Shown: in pieces, positions 35,863 to 48,810 of the stretch
Layout of the letters: each line of letters opens with the position of its first letter
Numbering within the stretch: the stretch's first letter is position 1
NCBI RefSeq assembly: GCF_001659605.2
Contig: NC_035168.2
Span: 15,494,245-15,558,244 of the forward strand
Reading direction: 5' to 3'
DNA from: Manihot esculenta
Lineage: Eukaryota > Streptophyta > Magnoliopsida > Malpighiales > Euphorbiaceae
DNA length: 64,000 bases
The notes under the pieces: generated by a model
Seen by the model: only the letters and a program-made list of their open reading frames with translations
Database searches by the model: none
Told to the model about the DNA's origin: nothing
Program-made: the position numbers and the translations under genes

Positions 35863-37776
35863 GATTGTTTGAGCCAGGAAGTTTTTGATATGAATCAAGA
35901 TGATATACTAAGTAATGACCTTTGCAAGGAAGAGAGCCAGAAAGAGCCAAAACTGAAAGAAACTGTCTACAGCATCCAATAAGTGGACTGCAACCTTGCG
36001 CAGAAAGAGGGAAGTCCAGTCACATCCTTTCAGGTGAGATCGTGGGTCAGTCCCACAATTCTTCCAACGCAGACAAGTCTCTCGCAGAAGGAGGAAGCTG
36101 AATCCAGTTCAACCAGACACCCCACTCAGATAGACACTTGTTCTCCCAAGCAGCAAAATACAGGTCAGAAAATTTCAGAACTAGATCTGAAGCCTCTTCC
36201 AGACCATTTGAAATATATGTACTTGGGAGCTGAGAAGACACATCCAGTGATAGTGTCAAATCAATTAAGCCAACAGGAAGAAGAAAGCCTCCTAAAAGTA
36301 CTGAAAAAGCACAAAGGAGCCATAGGGTGGACCATAGATGACATAAAAGGCATCTCCCCTGCCACATGCATGCATAGAATACACATGGAAGAGGAATGCA
36401 AGCCAGTTCGAGATGCCCAAAGAAGGCTGAATCCACCTATGATGGAGGTAGTGAAAAAGGAAATAGTCAAGCTTTTGGACACAGGTATCATCTACCCAAT
36501 CTCTGATAGCAAATGGATAAGTCCTGTTCATATAGTCTCAAAGAAGACTGGGATCACCATTTTTTCAAACGCTGAAGGAGAACTTGTTCCAACTAGAGTT
36601 CAGAATGGATGGAGAGTATGCATGGACTATAGGAAGTTGAATGCAGCCACAAGGAAAGACCACTTCCCACTATCTTTCATTGATCAGATGCTGGAAAGGC
36701 TTGCAGGTAAGTCCCACTACTATTGTCTTGATGGTTTTTCAGGTTTTTATCAGATTCCAGTAGCTCTAGAAGACCAAGAGAAGACAACCTTTAATTGTCC
36801 TTTTGGCACTTTTGCATTTAGAAGGATGCCATTTGGTCTCTGTAATGCCCCTGCTACCTTCCAATGTTGTATGATGAGTATATTCTTAGATTATATGGGG
36901 AACACCATTGAAGTGTTCATGGATGACTTCACGGTGCACGGTAACTCCTTTGAAGGATGCCTTGCCAACCTGGAAAAGAACCTACAGAGATGCCTGGAAT
37001 CAAATCTTGTACTTAATTATGAAAAATGCCACTTTATGGTTAACCAAGGTATGGTCTTAGGGCATGTTGTTTCAGCTAAAGGAATTGAAGTGGACAAAGC
37101 CAAGGTATACACCATCAAAAATTTGCCTTATCCCACAAATGTTAGAGATATCCGCTCTTTCCTTGCAGGATTCTACAGGAGATTCATAAAAGACTTCTCC
37201 AAAATCACACAGCCATTATGCAGATTGCTCCAATAGGATGTAACATTTGATTTTGATGCAGATTGTAAGACAACATTTGATCTAATAAAGGAATTACTTG
37301 TCACTGCCCCAATCATTCAGGCACCTGACTGGAACTTGCCCTTTGAGATAATGTGTGATGCAAGCAACTATGTTGTGGGGGCAGTCTTAGGGCAACGTGT
37401 GGGGAACTCACCCCACGTGATTCACTGTGTATCTCGCACATTGGATGCTGCCCAAAACAACTACTCAACAACAGAAAAAGAGCTCTTGGCTGTTGTATTT
37501 GCTTTAGAGAAATTCATACCATACCTCCTGGGGACTAAAGTTATCATCTATTCTGACCATGCAGCATTGTGATATCTGATCAAGAAAAAGGAAGCAAAAT
37601 CGAGACTCATTCGGTGGATTCTGCTATTACAAGAGTTTGATATGGAGATACGTGACAAGAAAGGGAAAGAGAATGTAGTAGCTGACCACCTAAGCCGGCT
37701 TCCCTCCAACTCTGCGCCATATCTAGTCAAGAAAGACTTTCCAGACAAACATCTATTTGTCACTCAATCTGTCTAG
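35863..37776 (+). pseudogene. Athila-like pol: reverse transcriptase and RNase H
   Basis: One frame with stops at 35980, 37234-37236 and 37570-37572 and a final stop at 37774-37776. HKGAIGWTIDDIKGISP and CMDYRKLNAATRKDHFP are typical of the Athila lineage. The RT active site is VFMDDF near 36920. The usual FLGHAGFYRRF motif lacks two residues (FLAGFYRRF). RNase H contains MCDASNYVVGAVLGQ and YSDHAAL and ends at VADHLSRLP. No integrase follows; the frame stops about 30 codons later and non-coding sequence begins, so integrase was deleted. Confidence 0.9.
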
Positions 37777-38053
37777 GTGATCGCACCATGCAACACCACA
37801 CTAGGGGAGTACTCAGTTTCCTTTGATCTTTTATATTTCCTATACATTGAGGATAATGCATGATTTAGGTGTGGGGGTACATATTTCTGAATTTATTTTT
37901 AGTCAATTTTTTGCTTTCAGTTTTAGTTTGAATAGCCACAGTTTGAATTTTTTTCATTTTTGCTTTCAATAACACACACTTTAGCCACAGTTTTTTTTTT
38001 CTTTTTTGTTTTTTGATTTGCTTTACTTAAACTCATAGACTATGTTGGATGAG

Positions 38054-39795
38054 TGATAGAGCATATTTTAGTCCTTTTTATCTTGATATTATTGATGATT
38101 ATTTACATGATTTCTGCTTAATTTAGTGCTCTTGACATTATTTTGCAGAAAATTGTGTAAAAGGACATTTTGGAGAAAATCCCCTTAAAACTGCCTTAAA
38201 TGGAGCAAAGGAGAGCAAGCCTGCCAAGTTGAATTCAAGTGAAGCTAAATAAGGAAAGTTCTAAATAAGGAAAGTGGCAAAGAAGGAAAGAACATTCAGC
38301 CAAAGCAATTTGAAATTCAAATTTCAAATCTCCAAGTAGCCTTTTCCTTATTCAAAAAGCCAAGCCTCAACTTGCCATATATGAAGAGCCAAATAAGGAA
38401 AGTATTTTGAAATTCAAATCTTCAAGATTCATATTCAAATTTTGAATTTCAAGATTCAGCTTGCCAAAGAAGCCAAAGAAAGTCACACATGCCACACATG
38501 CCTTGCACATTCAAAATTCAAAATACAAAGAAGGCTCCACCTTCCTTATTAGTGCATGGGCGGCAAGGAGAGTGTGAAGGCAAGTCTTGGGCACCTTGGG
38601 CAGCATCTTGAAGACACTAGGACAGCAAGCAAAGACCAAAGAGCCCACTCCTTGCAATTGAAGACAAGTCCCATGTTTTTCCCTCCACACATGTGCATAG
38701 ATGGCGCACCTTGGACCAAGGGTATTTTCGGCAGCATCTAAAAGATACATGGACAGCCAAGAAACCCTAGGTAGCCTCTCAAGACATATTTAAAGGCTTC
38801 AAGAAGACCAAGAGAGGCAGATTGCAACTCCCCCAATTCAGCCAAGCAAGGGCAGCCGGCGCTCCATCTCTCCTCCCCACCATTCGGTTCATCCTCTCCA
38901 TCTTCTCTTCTTTTTTTGATTTTTGTTTCAGCCATGAGTGGCTGAAACCTTTTATTCTAGTTGAAGATTGGTTGAAACTAAGGTTGTTTTTATGGATTGT
39001 GAGATCTGAACATAAACTATTTGTCTTTGATTAGTTCAATATTCATGCAATTGTGTGTTTGAATCTATTATTGCTTTGTGGTTTTGATCAAATTGGCCAC
39101 TTGATTCTTAATTGCAAGGTAATTGATTGTTAGTTTGGATAATTTTTAGTCCGCAATTGCTGGAATTATTCAGACCTAAGAACACTTGGTGTAACAACTA
39201 AGGAATTGTATGATCTAGCAACATCTCATGCGTTTGAGTAGCTAGGATTGAATCTCTCTATTTCTTCATGCAATTAACAATTGTTTTGATGCCTAAGGCC
39301 CAAGGACGTTCCTTGGCAATTTATTAATTAATAATTGATTAGAGGACGTTCCCTAATTGATTTAATCATAAGGAGAGACATTATGGTGAGAAGCGTTTTC
39401 CATCTCCATAACTAATCTTTTGAATCAATCAAGAGAACATAAGTTTCAATGATCAATCCAAACAACCAAAGTGGATCCATCTCATCAACTAGACCTTTCT
39501 CATATTAGATTTTTCTTCTATTTAATTATTACTTGCTCATTTAATTGATGTCCGTAGTTTGGTAATCAAATCAATCTCAAACCCCCCCTTTTTTTACTTT
39601 TACTGCACTTTACTTTTGATCCGCTTTCAGTTACTTGCTTTCAGTTTCTCATTCAATTAATTCTCTTGATCTTGTTGAGAAAAATAGATAAGTTTACAAT
39701 TCTTTGTGGATTCGATCCTTTACCACTATCTGCAGTTGTAAAATTGTTGATAACCAGAAAGGTTATTTTTTACCGGCTTCGACAACCGCGAGTCA
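38054..39795 (+). mobile_element. Solo LTR, family B, TSD ATGAG
   Basis: TGATAGAGCATATTTTAG to CAACCGCGAGTCA, 1,742 bp, flanked by ATGAG at 38049-38053 and 39796-39800. It is non-coding; short ORFs around 38511-38935 overlap on both strands without motifs. Confidence 0.94.
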
Positions 39796-40122
39796 ATGAG
39801 CTTTCTTTTCATAACCCCATTGATGTGATGAATCTTTAAATTTAAGTTGAATCAATTGCAGTGAGTTGTATTCATGTTTGGAAATTGCCTTTTGAATTGA
39901 TTCTTTGAGCTTGCCATGGTGAAAAATATATATTACTCATTAGAGAGAATGGATTGAAAATATGTGTGAATGAATTTAATACGACTTGTTTTAGCAATTG
40001 GTGTTGATTTGCCCAAATCTACTGAGATAGGAAATTCGGCAAAGGCTTAGACTTCATGAACTGAAAACTGTTCCAATGGTTGAAAGACTATGAACAGAGC
40101 TAGTAGCCACTTGGACAGGTGA

Positions 40123-41853
40123 TGACTCGCGGTTGTCGAAGCCAATCAAAAATAACCTTTCTAGTTATCAACAATTTACAACTGCAGATAGTGGTGAAAG
40201 GATCGAATCCACAGGAAATTGAGAACTTACCTATTTTCCTTATCAAGACCAATAAAATAAACTGAAATAAAAATAAACTGAAAAAGAAGAAAACTAAAAG
40301 CAAAATAAACTGAAACGAGATAAAACTGAAAGAAAAATAAACTGAAAGCAAAACAAATTGAAACGAGATAAAACTGAAAACGAGATAAACTGAAAGTGGA
40401 ATAAAAATAAATTGCAGTAAAAGTAAAATGGGGGGTTTGAGATTGATTTAATTAATAAACTACTGAAAGCAATTAAAATAAGCAAATAATAAAATAAAAG
40501 AGAAATCAATAATAAGAAAGCTCTAGTTGAAGAGTTGGATCAACTTCAGTTGTTGGGATTGATCATTGACACTTAGTTTCTTTTGATTGATTCAATAGAT
40601 TAGTTATGGAGATGGAAGACTCTTCTCACCACCATGTCTCTCCTTATGATTAAACCAATTAGGGAACGTCCTCTAATTAATTACTAATTAACAAATTTCC
40701 AAGGAACGTCCTTGGGCCTTAGGCATCAAAACAATTGTTAATTGCATGAAGAGATAGAGAGATCAAATCCTAACTACTCAAACGCATGAGATGTTGCTAG
40801 ATCATACAATTTGCTTGGTTTTTACACCAAGTGTTCTTATGTTTGAATAATCCAAGCAATTACGGACTTAAATCACCCAAACTAACATATTATTACCTTG
40901 CAATCAAGAACCAATTAGCCATATTGATCAAAACAACAAAGCAACAATGGAATTAAGTATGAGATTGTATGAATATTGAATAACAAAAGATAAACAATGT
41001 TTGATCAAGTCTCCCAATCCATAAAACAACTAAAGCATCACCTAATCTTCAACTAGAATAAAAGGTTTCAGCCTCTCATGGCTGAAACAAAAATAAAAAA
41101 AAAAATTAAAAGAAAAGAAGAAAGGTAGAAGAAGAGATGTGAATCCCGTAGGTGTCTCCAAGGTGGTGTGTAAAAGTTGTGTGGAGGCTCCTTATGTGTC
41201 TTTTTATAGTTGAAAGTGTTGCTCTAGGTTATACTTGCTTCCTAATTAGTGAAGAGGCTCCCCAAAGTGCTAAAAAGGAAAGAATTGCGTTGCAAATTCT
41301 CCAGAAGGAAGGAGGCACGCGGATCAGGCTTCAAAAGAGGAAGGATGCGCGCGGATTGCAGAAGAGGAAGTGGAGCATAGTCATTGAATGCAGAAGGGAA
41401 AGTGAATATGTCCAGTCTTTCCTTTTTAGGTGGAGCCTTTGTTTGAATTTTAAATGTTGAACGCAGAAGAGGCAAGTGTGTCTTCATGAGATCTTGCTGC
41501 CTAAATAGGAAGATATGACTGCTGCAGTGTGTGCACATCTTTGAACAAGGAAAGAAAGATCTGCGATTTGAATTTCAAATAATCTTCTGACTGAGCTTTC
41601 CTTATTTGCTTTTGCTTCTACACTTTCCTTATTTGAGAACTTTCCTTTTCTGAAAACTTTCCTTATTTGAAAACTTTCCTTTTTGGCACTTTCCATATTT
41701 GACACTTTTTGGCAGTTTTAAGAGCATTTTCTCCAGATTGTCTCTTTACACCTAATATCTGCAAAACATGATTAAAACCACAAAATTAGGCAGAAATGGT
41801 GTAAATAAACATCAAGAATATAATGAGAAAGTGGACTAAAATATGCTCTATCA
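40123..41853 (-). mobile_element. Solo LTR, family B, antisense, TSD GGTGA
   Basis: TGACTCGCGGTTGTCG to ATGCTCTATCA on plus, 1,731 bp, flanked by GGTGA at 40118-40122 and 41854-41858. It lies opposite to the solo LTR at 38054, only 327 bp away, giving a large inverted repeat. A run of CTGAAA-rich purine repeats covers 40260-40400. Confidence 0.94.
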
Positions 41854-42218
41854 GGTGACCAATTGAAAATATATACTTTCACATCAAAAGGTTTGTGACT
41901 TTTTCAAGCAAGATTTAAGTGCAAAAGGTTGAATATAATACTTCAAGGTATGGGCAAACCACTTTGAAAGCTAGAAAGAGTCTTAATTGAACAAATAATA
42001 TGTGCATGTGTAATCTCTCTCTTGAGAAAAATAAATACTAACCATGGTAGGTAAAAGGAGACAAGGAAAGAAGGTGAGTAACCTTGATGCATGCATTCTT
42101 CACTGCAATGATTCAAAGTAAGCATCTAGAGTAAGAGCTTAAGTGGAAATAAAGGATCAAGTAGCAAAATGAGCTTGTTTGACTATGTTTATTTGCTTAA
42201 GGACAAGCAAAAGGCTAG

Positions 42219-42231
42219 GTGTGGGGGTATT
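42219..42231 (+). promoter_or_regulatory. Polypurine tract of the Athila-like element
   Basis: GTGTGGGGGTATT sits directly before the 3' LTR start TGATAAAG, preceded by AGGACAAGCAAAAGGC, a sequence commonly seen just before the 3' LTR in this lineage. Confidence 0.8.
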
Positions 42232-43859
42232 TGATAAAGTATAATTTAGACCATTTTATCATGATGATATTGATGTTAATTTACACTTTTTTTACCTAAT
42301 TTTGTGATTTTAATCTTATTTTGCAGAAAATAGTGTAAAGAGACAATTTGGTGAAAATGCCCCTAAAACTGCCTAAAATGGAGCAAAGAAGAGCAAGCAT
42401 ACCAAGTGCAACTTGAAAGGAGCCAAATAAGGAAAGTAATTTGAAATTCAAATTTCAAATCCTTAAGAGAATTCAAAATTCAAAAGGAGGCTCCACCTCA
42501 TTAATGTGCAAGATATGGGCGGCATGGGCAGCACTTGGGCAGCCAAGAATTCAATTTAGGCAGTAAGAAAGACCTAGGGCAGCACCTAAAAACTATTTAA
42601 AGACCTCTTCAAGGCCAGCCGATCTCTCTTCTCTCCTTCCCTTCGGATTCAAGTTCGGCTGGCGCTCCATCTCTCCCTTCTTCATCTTCGGTTCCTTCTC
42701 TCCTTCTTCCATTCTTGTCTTTGGTTTTTGGTTCAGCCATGATTGGCTGAAACCTTTTATTCTAGTTGAAGATTAGGTGATACTTTGGTTGTTTTATGGA
42801 TTGTAAGATCTGAACATAAGTTGTTTATCTTTTGGTTATTCAATATTTCTGCAATTTCATGCTTGATTCCATTATTGCTTTGTTATTATGATCAATGTGG
42901 CCACTTGATTCTTGATTGCAAGGTAATATATTGTTAGTTTGAATAATTTTGAGTCTGTAATTGCTTGGATTGTTCAAACACAAGAACACTTGGTGTAGAA
43001 ACTAAGGAAGTTGCATAATCTAGCAATAACACCATGTGTTTGGATAGCTAGGATTAGTTCTCTCTATTTCTTAATGCAATTGACAGTTGTTTTGATGCCT
43101 AAGGCCCAAGGACGTTCATTGGCAACTTGTTGATTAGTGATTAATTAGAGGACGTTCCCTAATTGGTTTATGATTAAGGAGAGATATGGTGGTGAGAAGC
43201 ATCTTCCATCTCCATAACTAATCTATTGAATCTATCAAGGGAAACTAAGTGTCAATGATCAATCCTAACAACTAAAGTGGATCCAATTCTTCAACTAGAT
43301 CTTTCTTATTATTGATTTCTCTTTATTTTTACTATTCGCTTTCTTTTATTGCTTTTAGCATTAGATCAATTCAATCAATCTCAAAACCCCCCTTTTTACT
43401 TTTATTGCACTTTATTTTTATTTTGTTTTCAATTACTTTGCTTTCAGTTTACTTTCAGTATGTTCTCTTGCCACTACAAAAAAACAGTGAAATTGCGACC
43501 AAAATTAGCGACCAAAATTTTTGGTTGCTATATAACAACCAATCAGCGACCATTCTGCTACTACTTGAATAAAATGATTTTTTTATTTAACAAAAAGCTC
43601 AGCGACTAAAAATTGATCGTTATTTGGTCGCTATTTAGCGACCAAATATTTAATCATCGCTAAGTTTGGCGGGAATAAGTGGCGCGAGATATGTGCGACT
43701 ATTTTTACGACGAAATTGCGACCATTTTTGAGCGGGAATGTTAGAAACCAAATAGCAACTAATTCTTTTGGTCGCTAAATTATTTATTAGTGAAACGATG
43801 TCGTTTTGGTACCCTATACTACGTCATTTCAATTGTAACATAATTCCCTTCTCTTCCCT

Positions 43860-44270
43860 GCCCTAAATCTAAAACAATTTTCTACCTATGTGCGTGCCGC
43901 CTCCATCCTCTGTGCTCACCCCTAACGCCCTCACCTCAGAGGGCATCCATTTCCAGCGGTGCTTCCATCATCCACTGTCCAGCCTCCAGTCTCTTTCTGA
44001 GTAGAGCCACGCACGCACCTCACCGCGAGATTCTCACGCCTGTGCCTCCACTCTTTTTTCAACTGGACTGATTCTCGAGCTCTCTATCAGCTGTCCACGC
44101 ATCGTCGGGCCATCGGCAATTTGGTCTTGCTTCCACAGCCCTCACTCCTCTCCGAGTCTCTGTGTCGCCCAAGAGTGCCTCTCGCGCCTCCAGCCCTTGG
44201 TTGTGTCGTACATTGTTGCCTGCCAACGCCACCGTGTGCTGTTGAACTTGAGTCAATTGTAGAAGGTAAG
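43860..44270 (+). other. GC-rich 5' region of the CACTA element
   Basis: Much richer in C and G than its surroundings, with no long ORF, and followed at 44265 by GAAG|GTAAGT, a good donor site. It is probably a non-coding first exon or promoter region of the transposase gene, or a captured sequence. I do not recognise a coding product. Confidence 0.4.
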
Positions 44271-44283
44271 TAAATAATTTGCA

Positions 44284-44368
44284 GTTGATTGTTTAATTTG
44301 TGTACTCTTGATTGTTGAATTTGTGTGCTGTTGATTGTTGAATTTGTGTGCTCTTGATTGTTGAATTT
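44284..44368 (+). repeat. Short tandem repeat, ~27-bp unit
   Basis: The unit TTGATTGTTGAATTTGTGTGCTC occurs about three and a half times with few changes, inside the CACTA element. Confidence 0.8.
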
Positions 44369-45297
44369 GATTCAGCAAAGGTTTCTTGTTATTGTATCTG
44401 TGTGCTCTTGTTCATGTATGTCGTTGAGAACCTGGAACCCAAAGCCAGGAGATATCTATCACAAATAAAAAAACACAAGAAAATTTATAGGTACTAACTA
44501 ATTATGTTTAACAGTGTGTTAATGGATCATCTTTCCAATTTCTCTGTATGTTCTGCATTTCTTTTACAACAAGATATAGCCACAAAAGGCTGGAAAAGAA
44601 TCCTCTTTTCTTTCTCCACGATTATCTTCTCAATTAGATCTCACACGCAGATCCTGTCTCCTTGCTATTATTTCTGGTTTTCATTTTTTTTACTGTGATC
44701 TTTTGATTTTGATATCAGAAGCTTGTGGGAGTTTCTGTGCATCTTTTTAAAAATATTGTTGAGTCTTATCAAAAGGAGAAGGAAAAGAAAAGATTGCTGA
44801 TGGAAATTAAAAAAGGTCAGAGAGAATTGTTGTTTGTTCCCTTAATCTTTTAGACTTTTTAGGTTGAGAAAAATTTAAAAGATGAAGCTTTTCTGATTTG
44901 AATTCAGATTGCGCATAAAGAACTGAGAAAAAAGTTGTCCCAGTTTCTTTTATGGCCTCATCTGATTTAATTACTTATAATTCTATTTTTCTTTCCGTTT
45001 CAATGATTAATTTAAAAAAAATAATTAAAAAAGCAGCGAATATACTCTACCTACTAGAGCATTTATAAGGAAAGTCTTGACCTAACCAAGAAATGAGAAT
45101 GTTGATTTTTTTTTTCTTTAAATTTACTGTATATAGGTAGAATCTCCATAAAATAAAATTTTCATTGATATCACCAAGTCATTAAAACGTACAAGAAACA
45201 CTATAGATCTCTTGACATCCACAAAGTAGGTTTGGAAATATTATTTCCTATTTATGTAATAATTAAATCTCAAATTATTTGAAATTAAAATAATTGT

Positions 45298-45535
45298 TGT
45301 GCAGTGCAGCATTGCACTTGCTGCAAGTGCAGCAGCAAGGTGTGCTGCACAGGTGCACTTGCTGTGCAGCACTGCACAAGCATTTGCTGTGCAGCAGTGC
45401 ACGTGCTGCAAGTGCAGCAGCAAGCATCTGCTGTGCAGCAATGCTGTGCAGTGCAGCAATGCACTTGCTGCAAGTGCAGTAGCAAGCATCTGCTGTGCAG
45501 CATTGCTGTGCAGTGCAGCACTGCACTTGCTGCAA
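45298..45535. repeat. Minisatellite built from CTGCA/TGCAG words
   Basis: Repeats of GTGCAGCA, TTGCTGCAAG and AGCATCTGCTGTGCAGC with a higher-order unit of about 65-80 bp, clearest at 45395-45535. The words are self-complementary, so several frames on both strands are open; the resulting Cys/Ala/Leu-rich peptides are not taken as genes. It lies inside the CACTA element and is sharply different in composition from its AT-rich flanks. Confidence 0.85.
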
Positions 45536-46466
45536 GCTTGTATTTTTACTCATCTCTTGGTGGAAACTAAGATTACTTGCTGAACTTTTGGGTGCATTGG
45601 TATTTGGATTGAAGAACCTCTTTAAACAGTCTAATTTATTTGCTCAAGGCTTCTGAAAATAGGTACTTTTTTGTTTGACAATACTCTTACGTTTGCTATA
45701 ATTTATTTTATGAAAAAATAAATTACACGAATTTTAGTAAAATTATTTATGATTTTATTTTCAAATTAAAAAATAAATAAAATTTTTTATAAATTTAATA
45801 GAAAAGTTAAATTGAATTAAATTTTTGTGAAACTTTTTAGTCATGAGGTCCTATCCGAAGATGATCTAGATAGGGTGGTGACATTACTGTTATCTAGATG
45901 AAATTCATGACTCAGAGTTGACAATAGACCTTCACCAATCGTGTTGGGGCAGGAGGAGTAATATCCTTTGAAGGTAATGTTTTGTAAGTGGGATTTGGAT
46001 GACTATTGAATGAGTAATTTTGAGAAAAGAAAAAAAAAAGAGTAATTAAAATATGAGTAGAGAATACAAAGTCATGTCGGCCTAGTTAATCTATATCATG
46101 CAAGATTAATAGGCTCAAGCCTCTAATGAAACTCTAAAAAAAAAAAGGGGTCAACTCGACTCAATGGAGAGAACCCAACTAGAAACGCATGCAGTATCAC
46201 ATCATTTCATTCTACTTAGGAAACAAATCCATCAAAAAACAATTGAAATAAGAACTCCAAGACTCGCATATTAAAATTCAGGTCATTATCAGATAATTGA
46301 ATGACAAAAACTGAAGCCAACATTAGAAAATCCAAAATCCATTCGAAGGAAGGAAGCTACAGATGAAAACAGTAAACTGCCAAAGGTGGAAGCAATAGGA
46401 CTCTTTAGCATTTCACTCGTATCTTCTAGAACAATGTAGCTAAGGGACGGAAGGATCTGAACCATT

Positions 46467-48503
46467 TGTGGTTTTAATCATGTTTTGCAGATATTAGGTG
46501 TAAAGAGACAATCTGGAGAAAATGCTCTTAAAACTGCCAAAAAGTGCCAAATATGGAAAGTTCCAGAAAAGAAAAGTTTTCATATATGGAAAGTTCCAAA
46601 TAAGGTGAGTCTTCATATATGGAAAGTGCCAAATAAGGAAAGAGTCAGAAAGCACAGTCAGCAAACTGTCCGAAATTCGAACTGCAGAATCTTTCCTGCC
46701 TTATTTAGAACATGTGCCAAGAAAGGAAAATTTTCAAATAAGGCAGGTTTTCAGAAAAGGAAAGTCTTCAAATGAGGAAAGTGCAGAGACAAAAGCAAAT
46801 AAAGAAAGCTCAGTCAGGAAATTATTTGAATTTCGAATCGCAGATCTTTCTTTCCTTATTCAAAGATGTGCACGTACTGCAGCAGTCAAATCTTCCAATT
46901 TAGGCAGCAAGGTCTCATCAAGGCACACTTGCCTCTTCTGCGTTCAGCGTTTAAAATTCAAATGAAGGCTCCACCTAAAAAGGAAAGACTGGACATATAT
47001 CTTTCCACTTCTGCACATTAATGACTGCATTCTCCTGCCTCTTTTGCAATCCATGCGCGCGCCACCTCTTCTGGAAGCATGATCCGCGCGTCCTTCCTCT
47101 TCTGAAAGCCTTAGTACGTGCATATTTCCTTATGAACATCAAGCCACGACTTTTCTTCCTCTATTGGCAGCCTTGGATCGCTCTTCCTTCCTTTTCAAGC
47201 ACAAGGTACGCTCCTTTCCTATTCTGAAGGCAATCTGCGCGCCAACTTCCTTCTGAAGCCTTGCAGTCCGATTCTTTCCTCTTTTGCAACAACTTGGGCA
47301 GCAAGTTGCACATGGGCAGCACCTTGGGCAGCCTCTACACTAATTAGGAAGCAAGGTCAGCATCTAAACTTATTTAGGAAGCATAATCTGCGCCTCCTTT
47401 CCTTTCTGAGACCAAACCGCGCGCACCAACTTCCTTCCGCAGTGCATTTTCGCGCAGCCTTCCTTCTGAAGCCGAAAAGCGCGATTCTTTCCTTTTCAGA
47501 TGCATCTTGGGCAGAAAATACCTCTTGGGCAGTAAGTATGACCTAGGGAAACACTTTTCAACTATAAAAAGCCACATAAGAAGCCTCTACATGGTCAGAA
47601 GCTCCCCTTGGGAGACACCTACGAAATTCACATCTCTTCTTCTACCTTTCTTCTTTTCTTTTATTTTTGGTTTTTGTTTCAGCCATGAGAGGCTGAAACC
47701 TCTTTTCTAGTTGAAGAACAAGTGAAGCTTTAGTTGTATTGTGGATTGAGAGACTTGGACTACATTGTTTATCTTTTGTTATTCAGTATTCTTGTGATTT
47801 CATGCTTAAGGACATTATTGCTTTGTTATTTAAGATCTCCATTGATTCTTTGTTGCAAGGTAATATATTGTTGGTTTGAGTGATTTTAAGTCCGAAATTG
47901 CTTGATTTATTCAACCATAAGAACACTTGGTGCATCACCAAGGAAATCGCATGATCTAGTGTTGTCTCCATGCATGTGGGTGACTAGAATTGGTTCTCTC
48001 TATATCTTTATGCAATTGACTATTGTAAAAGGCCTAAGGCTCAAAGACGTTCTTTGGCAATTGTTAATTAGTAATTAATTGGAGGACTGTCCCTAATTGA
48101 TTTAATCTTAAAGAGAGACAATGGATGTGAGAAGCTTCTTCAATCTCCATGGCCAATTTATTGAATCAACAAAGGAACATATGAGTCAATGATCAATCCT
48201 ATCAACTAAAGTGAATCTGAATCTTCAACTAGAGCTTTTATCATTATTGTTTTCTCTTTATTTTTATTATTTGCTTTTCTTTATTGCTTTCATCATTAGT
48301 TTAATCAAACCAATCTCAAAACCCCCCTTTTTACTTTACTTGCACTTTATTTTTATTTTCAGTTTGTTTGTTTGGTCTTGATAAGGAAAATAAGTAAGTA
48401 TCAATTCCCTGTGGATTCGATCCTTTCACCACTATCTACAGTTGTAAGATTGTTGATAGCTGAATTGTATTATTTTTGACCGGCCTCGACAACCGTTCTG
48501 TCA
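46467..48503 (+). mobile_element. LTR-B, 5'-truncated, inside the CACTA element
   Basis: Starts within the LTR at GTGGTTTTAATCATG (equivalent to 50501 of the solo LTR at 50427) and runs to a normal family end CAACC...TCTGTCA at 48503. The first 75-80 bp and the left TSD are lost, together with CACTA sequence. It is longer than its relatives through extra short blocks between 46545 and 47520. Confidence 0.83.
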
Positions 48504-48810
48504 GCAAGAAAGTCGAGTTTATGGTTTAGGTAGTGCTGTCTCTTCTGCCTTCTCTCAAACAGGAACTGGGGGAACATCAACAAATGTTCCATCATCCCAA
48601 TCACCAGAATGGAAGAAGGAAATTGAAGCAAAGTTTGAAGAGAAGTATAATAGTTTGCAGAAACTTGTAGAAGACCAAAATCAGATGATAGCTCAAATGC
48701 GTGATGAACTACAAGCAACGAAGATGGGACAGCAGGCTTCCTCATTGATGCCATCATCATCTGATATTCATCCAGCTCATAGATCCCTTGGTGATTCACA
48801 TATGGATTAG
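48504..48810 (+). pseudogene. CACTA transposase, C-terminal fragment
   Basis: An open frame of 101 codons from the LTR boundary to TAG at 48808-48810 on the plus strand. It reads RVYGLGSAVSSAF, then a Ser/Thr/Gln-rich linker, then a predicted coiled coil (EWKKEIEAKFEEKYNSLQKL, followed by a Gln/Met-rich heptad-like stretch). This matches the general C-terminal layout of plant En/Spm (Transposase_24-type) proteins. The 109-codon ORF on the opposite strand is its shadow. Upstream exons were removed with the LTR insertion. Confidence 0.65.

Larger units (their letters stand above)
37777..42231 (+). other. Athila-like 3' internal non-coding region (with two solo LTR inserts)
   Basis: Original pieces are 37777-38053, 39796-40122 and 41854-42231. 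They contain no ORF of note. A GGTGTGGGGG tract at 37868 resembles a second, internal polypurine tract. Long non-coding DNA between pol and the 3' LTR is usual in Athila elements. Confidence 0.7.

Noticed and set aside
43900..44256. Captured host gene exon in the GC-rich CACTA region
   Set aside because: The only ORF is short and antisense, with no domain. A non-coding first exon of the transposase gene explains the GC block and the donor site at least as well.
45241..45583. Cys/Ala/Leu-rich ORFs on both strands
   Set aside because: All are translations of one CTGCA minisatellite in different frames; no start context, domain or conservation.
48470..48799. 109-codon ORF on the minus strand in the CACTA element
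   Set aside because: It is the antisense of the transposase C-terminal frame on plus, which has coiled-coil-like composition and a stop in the expected place.
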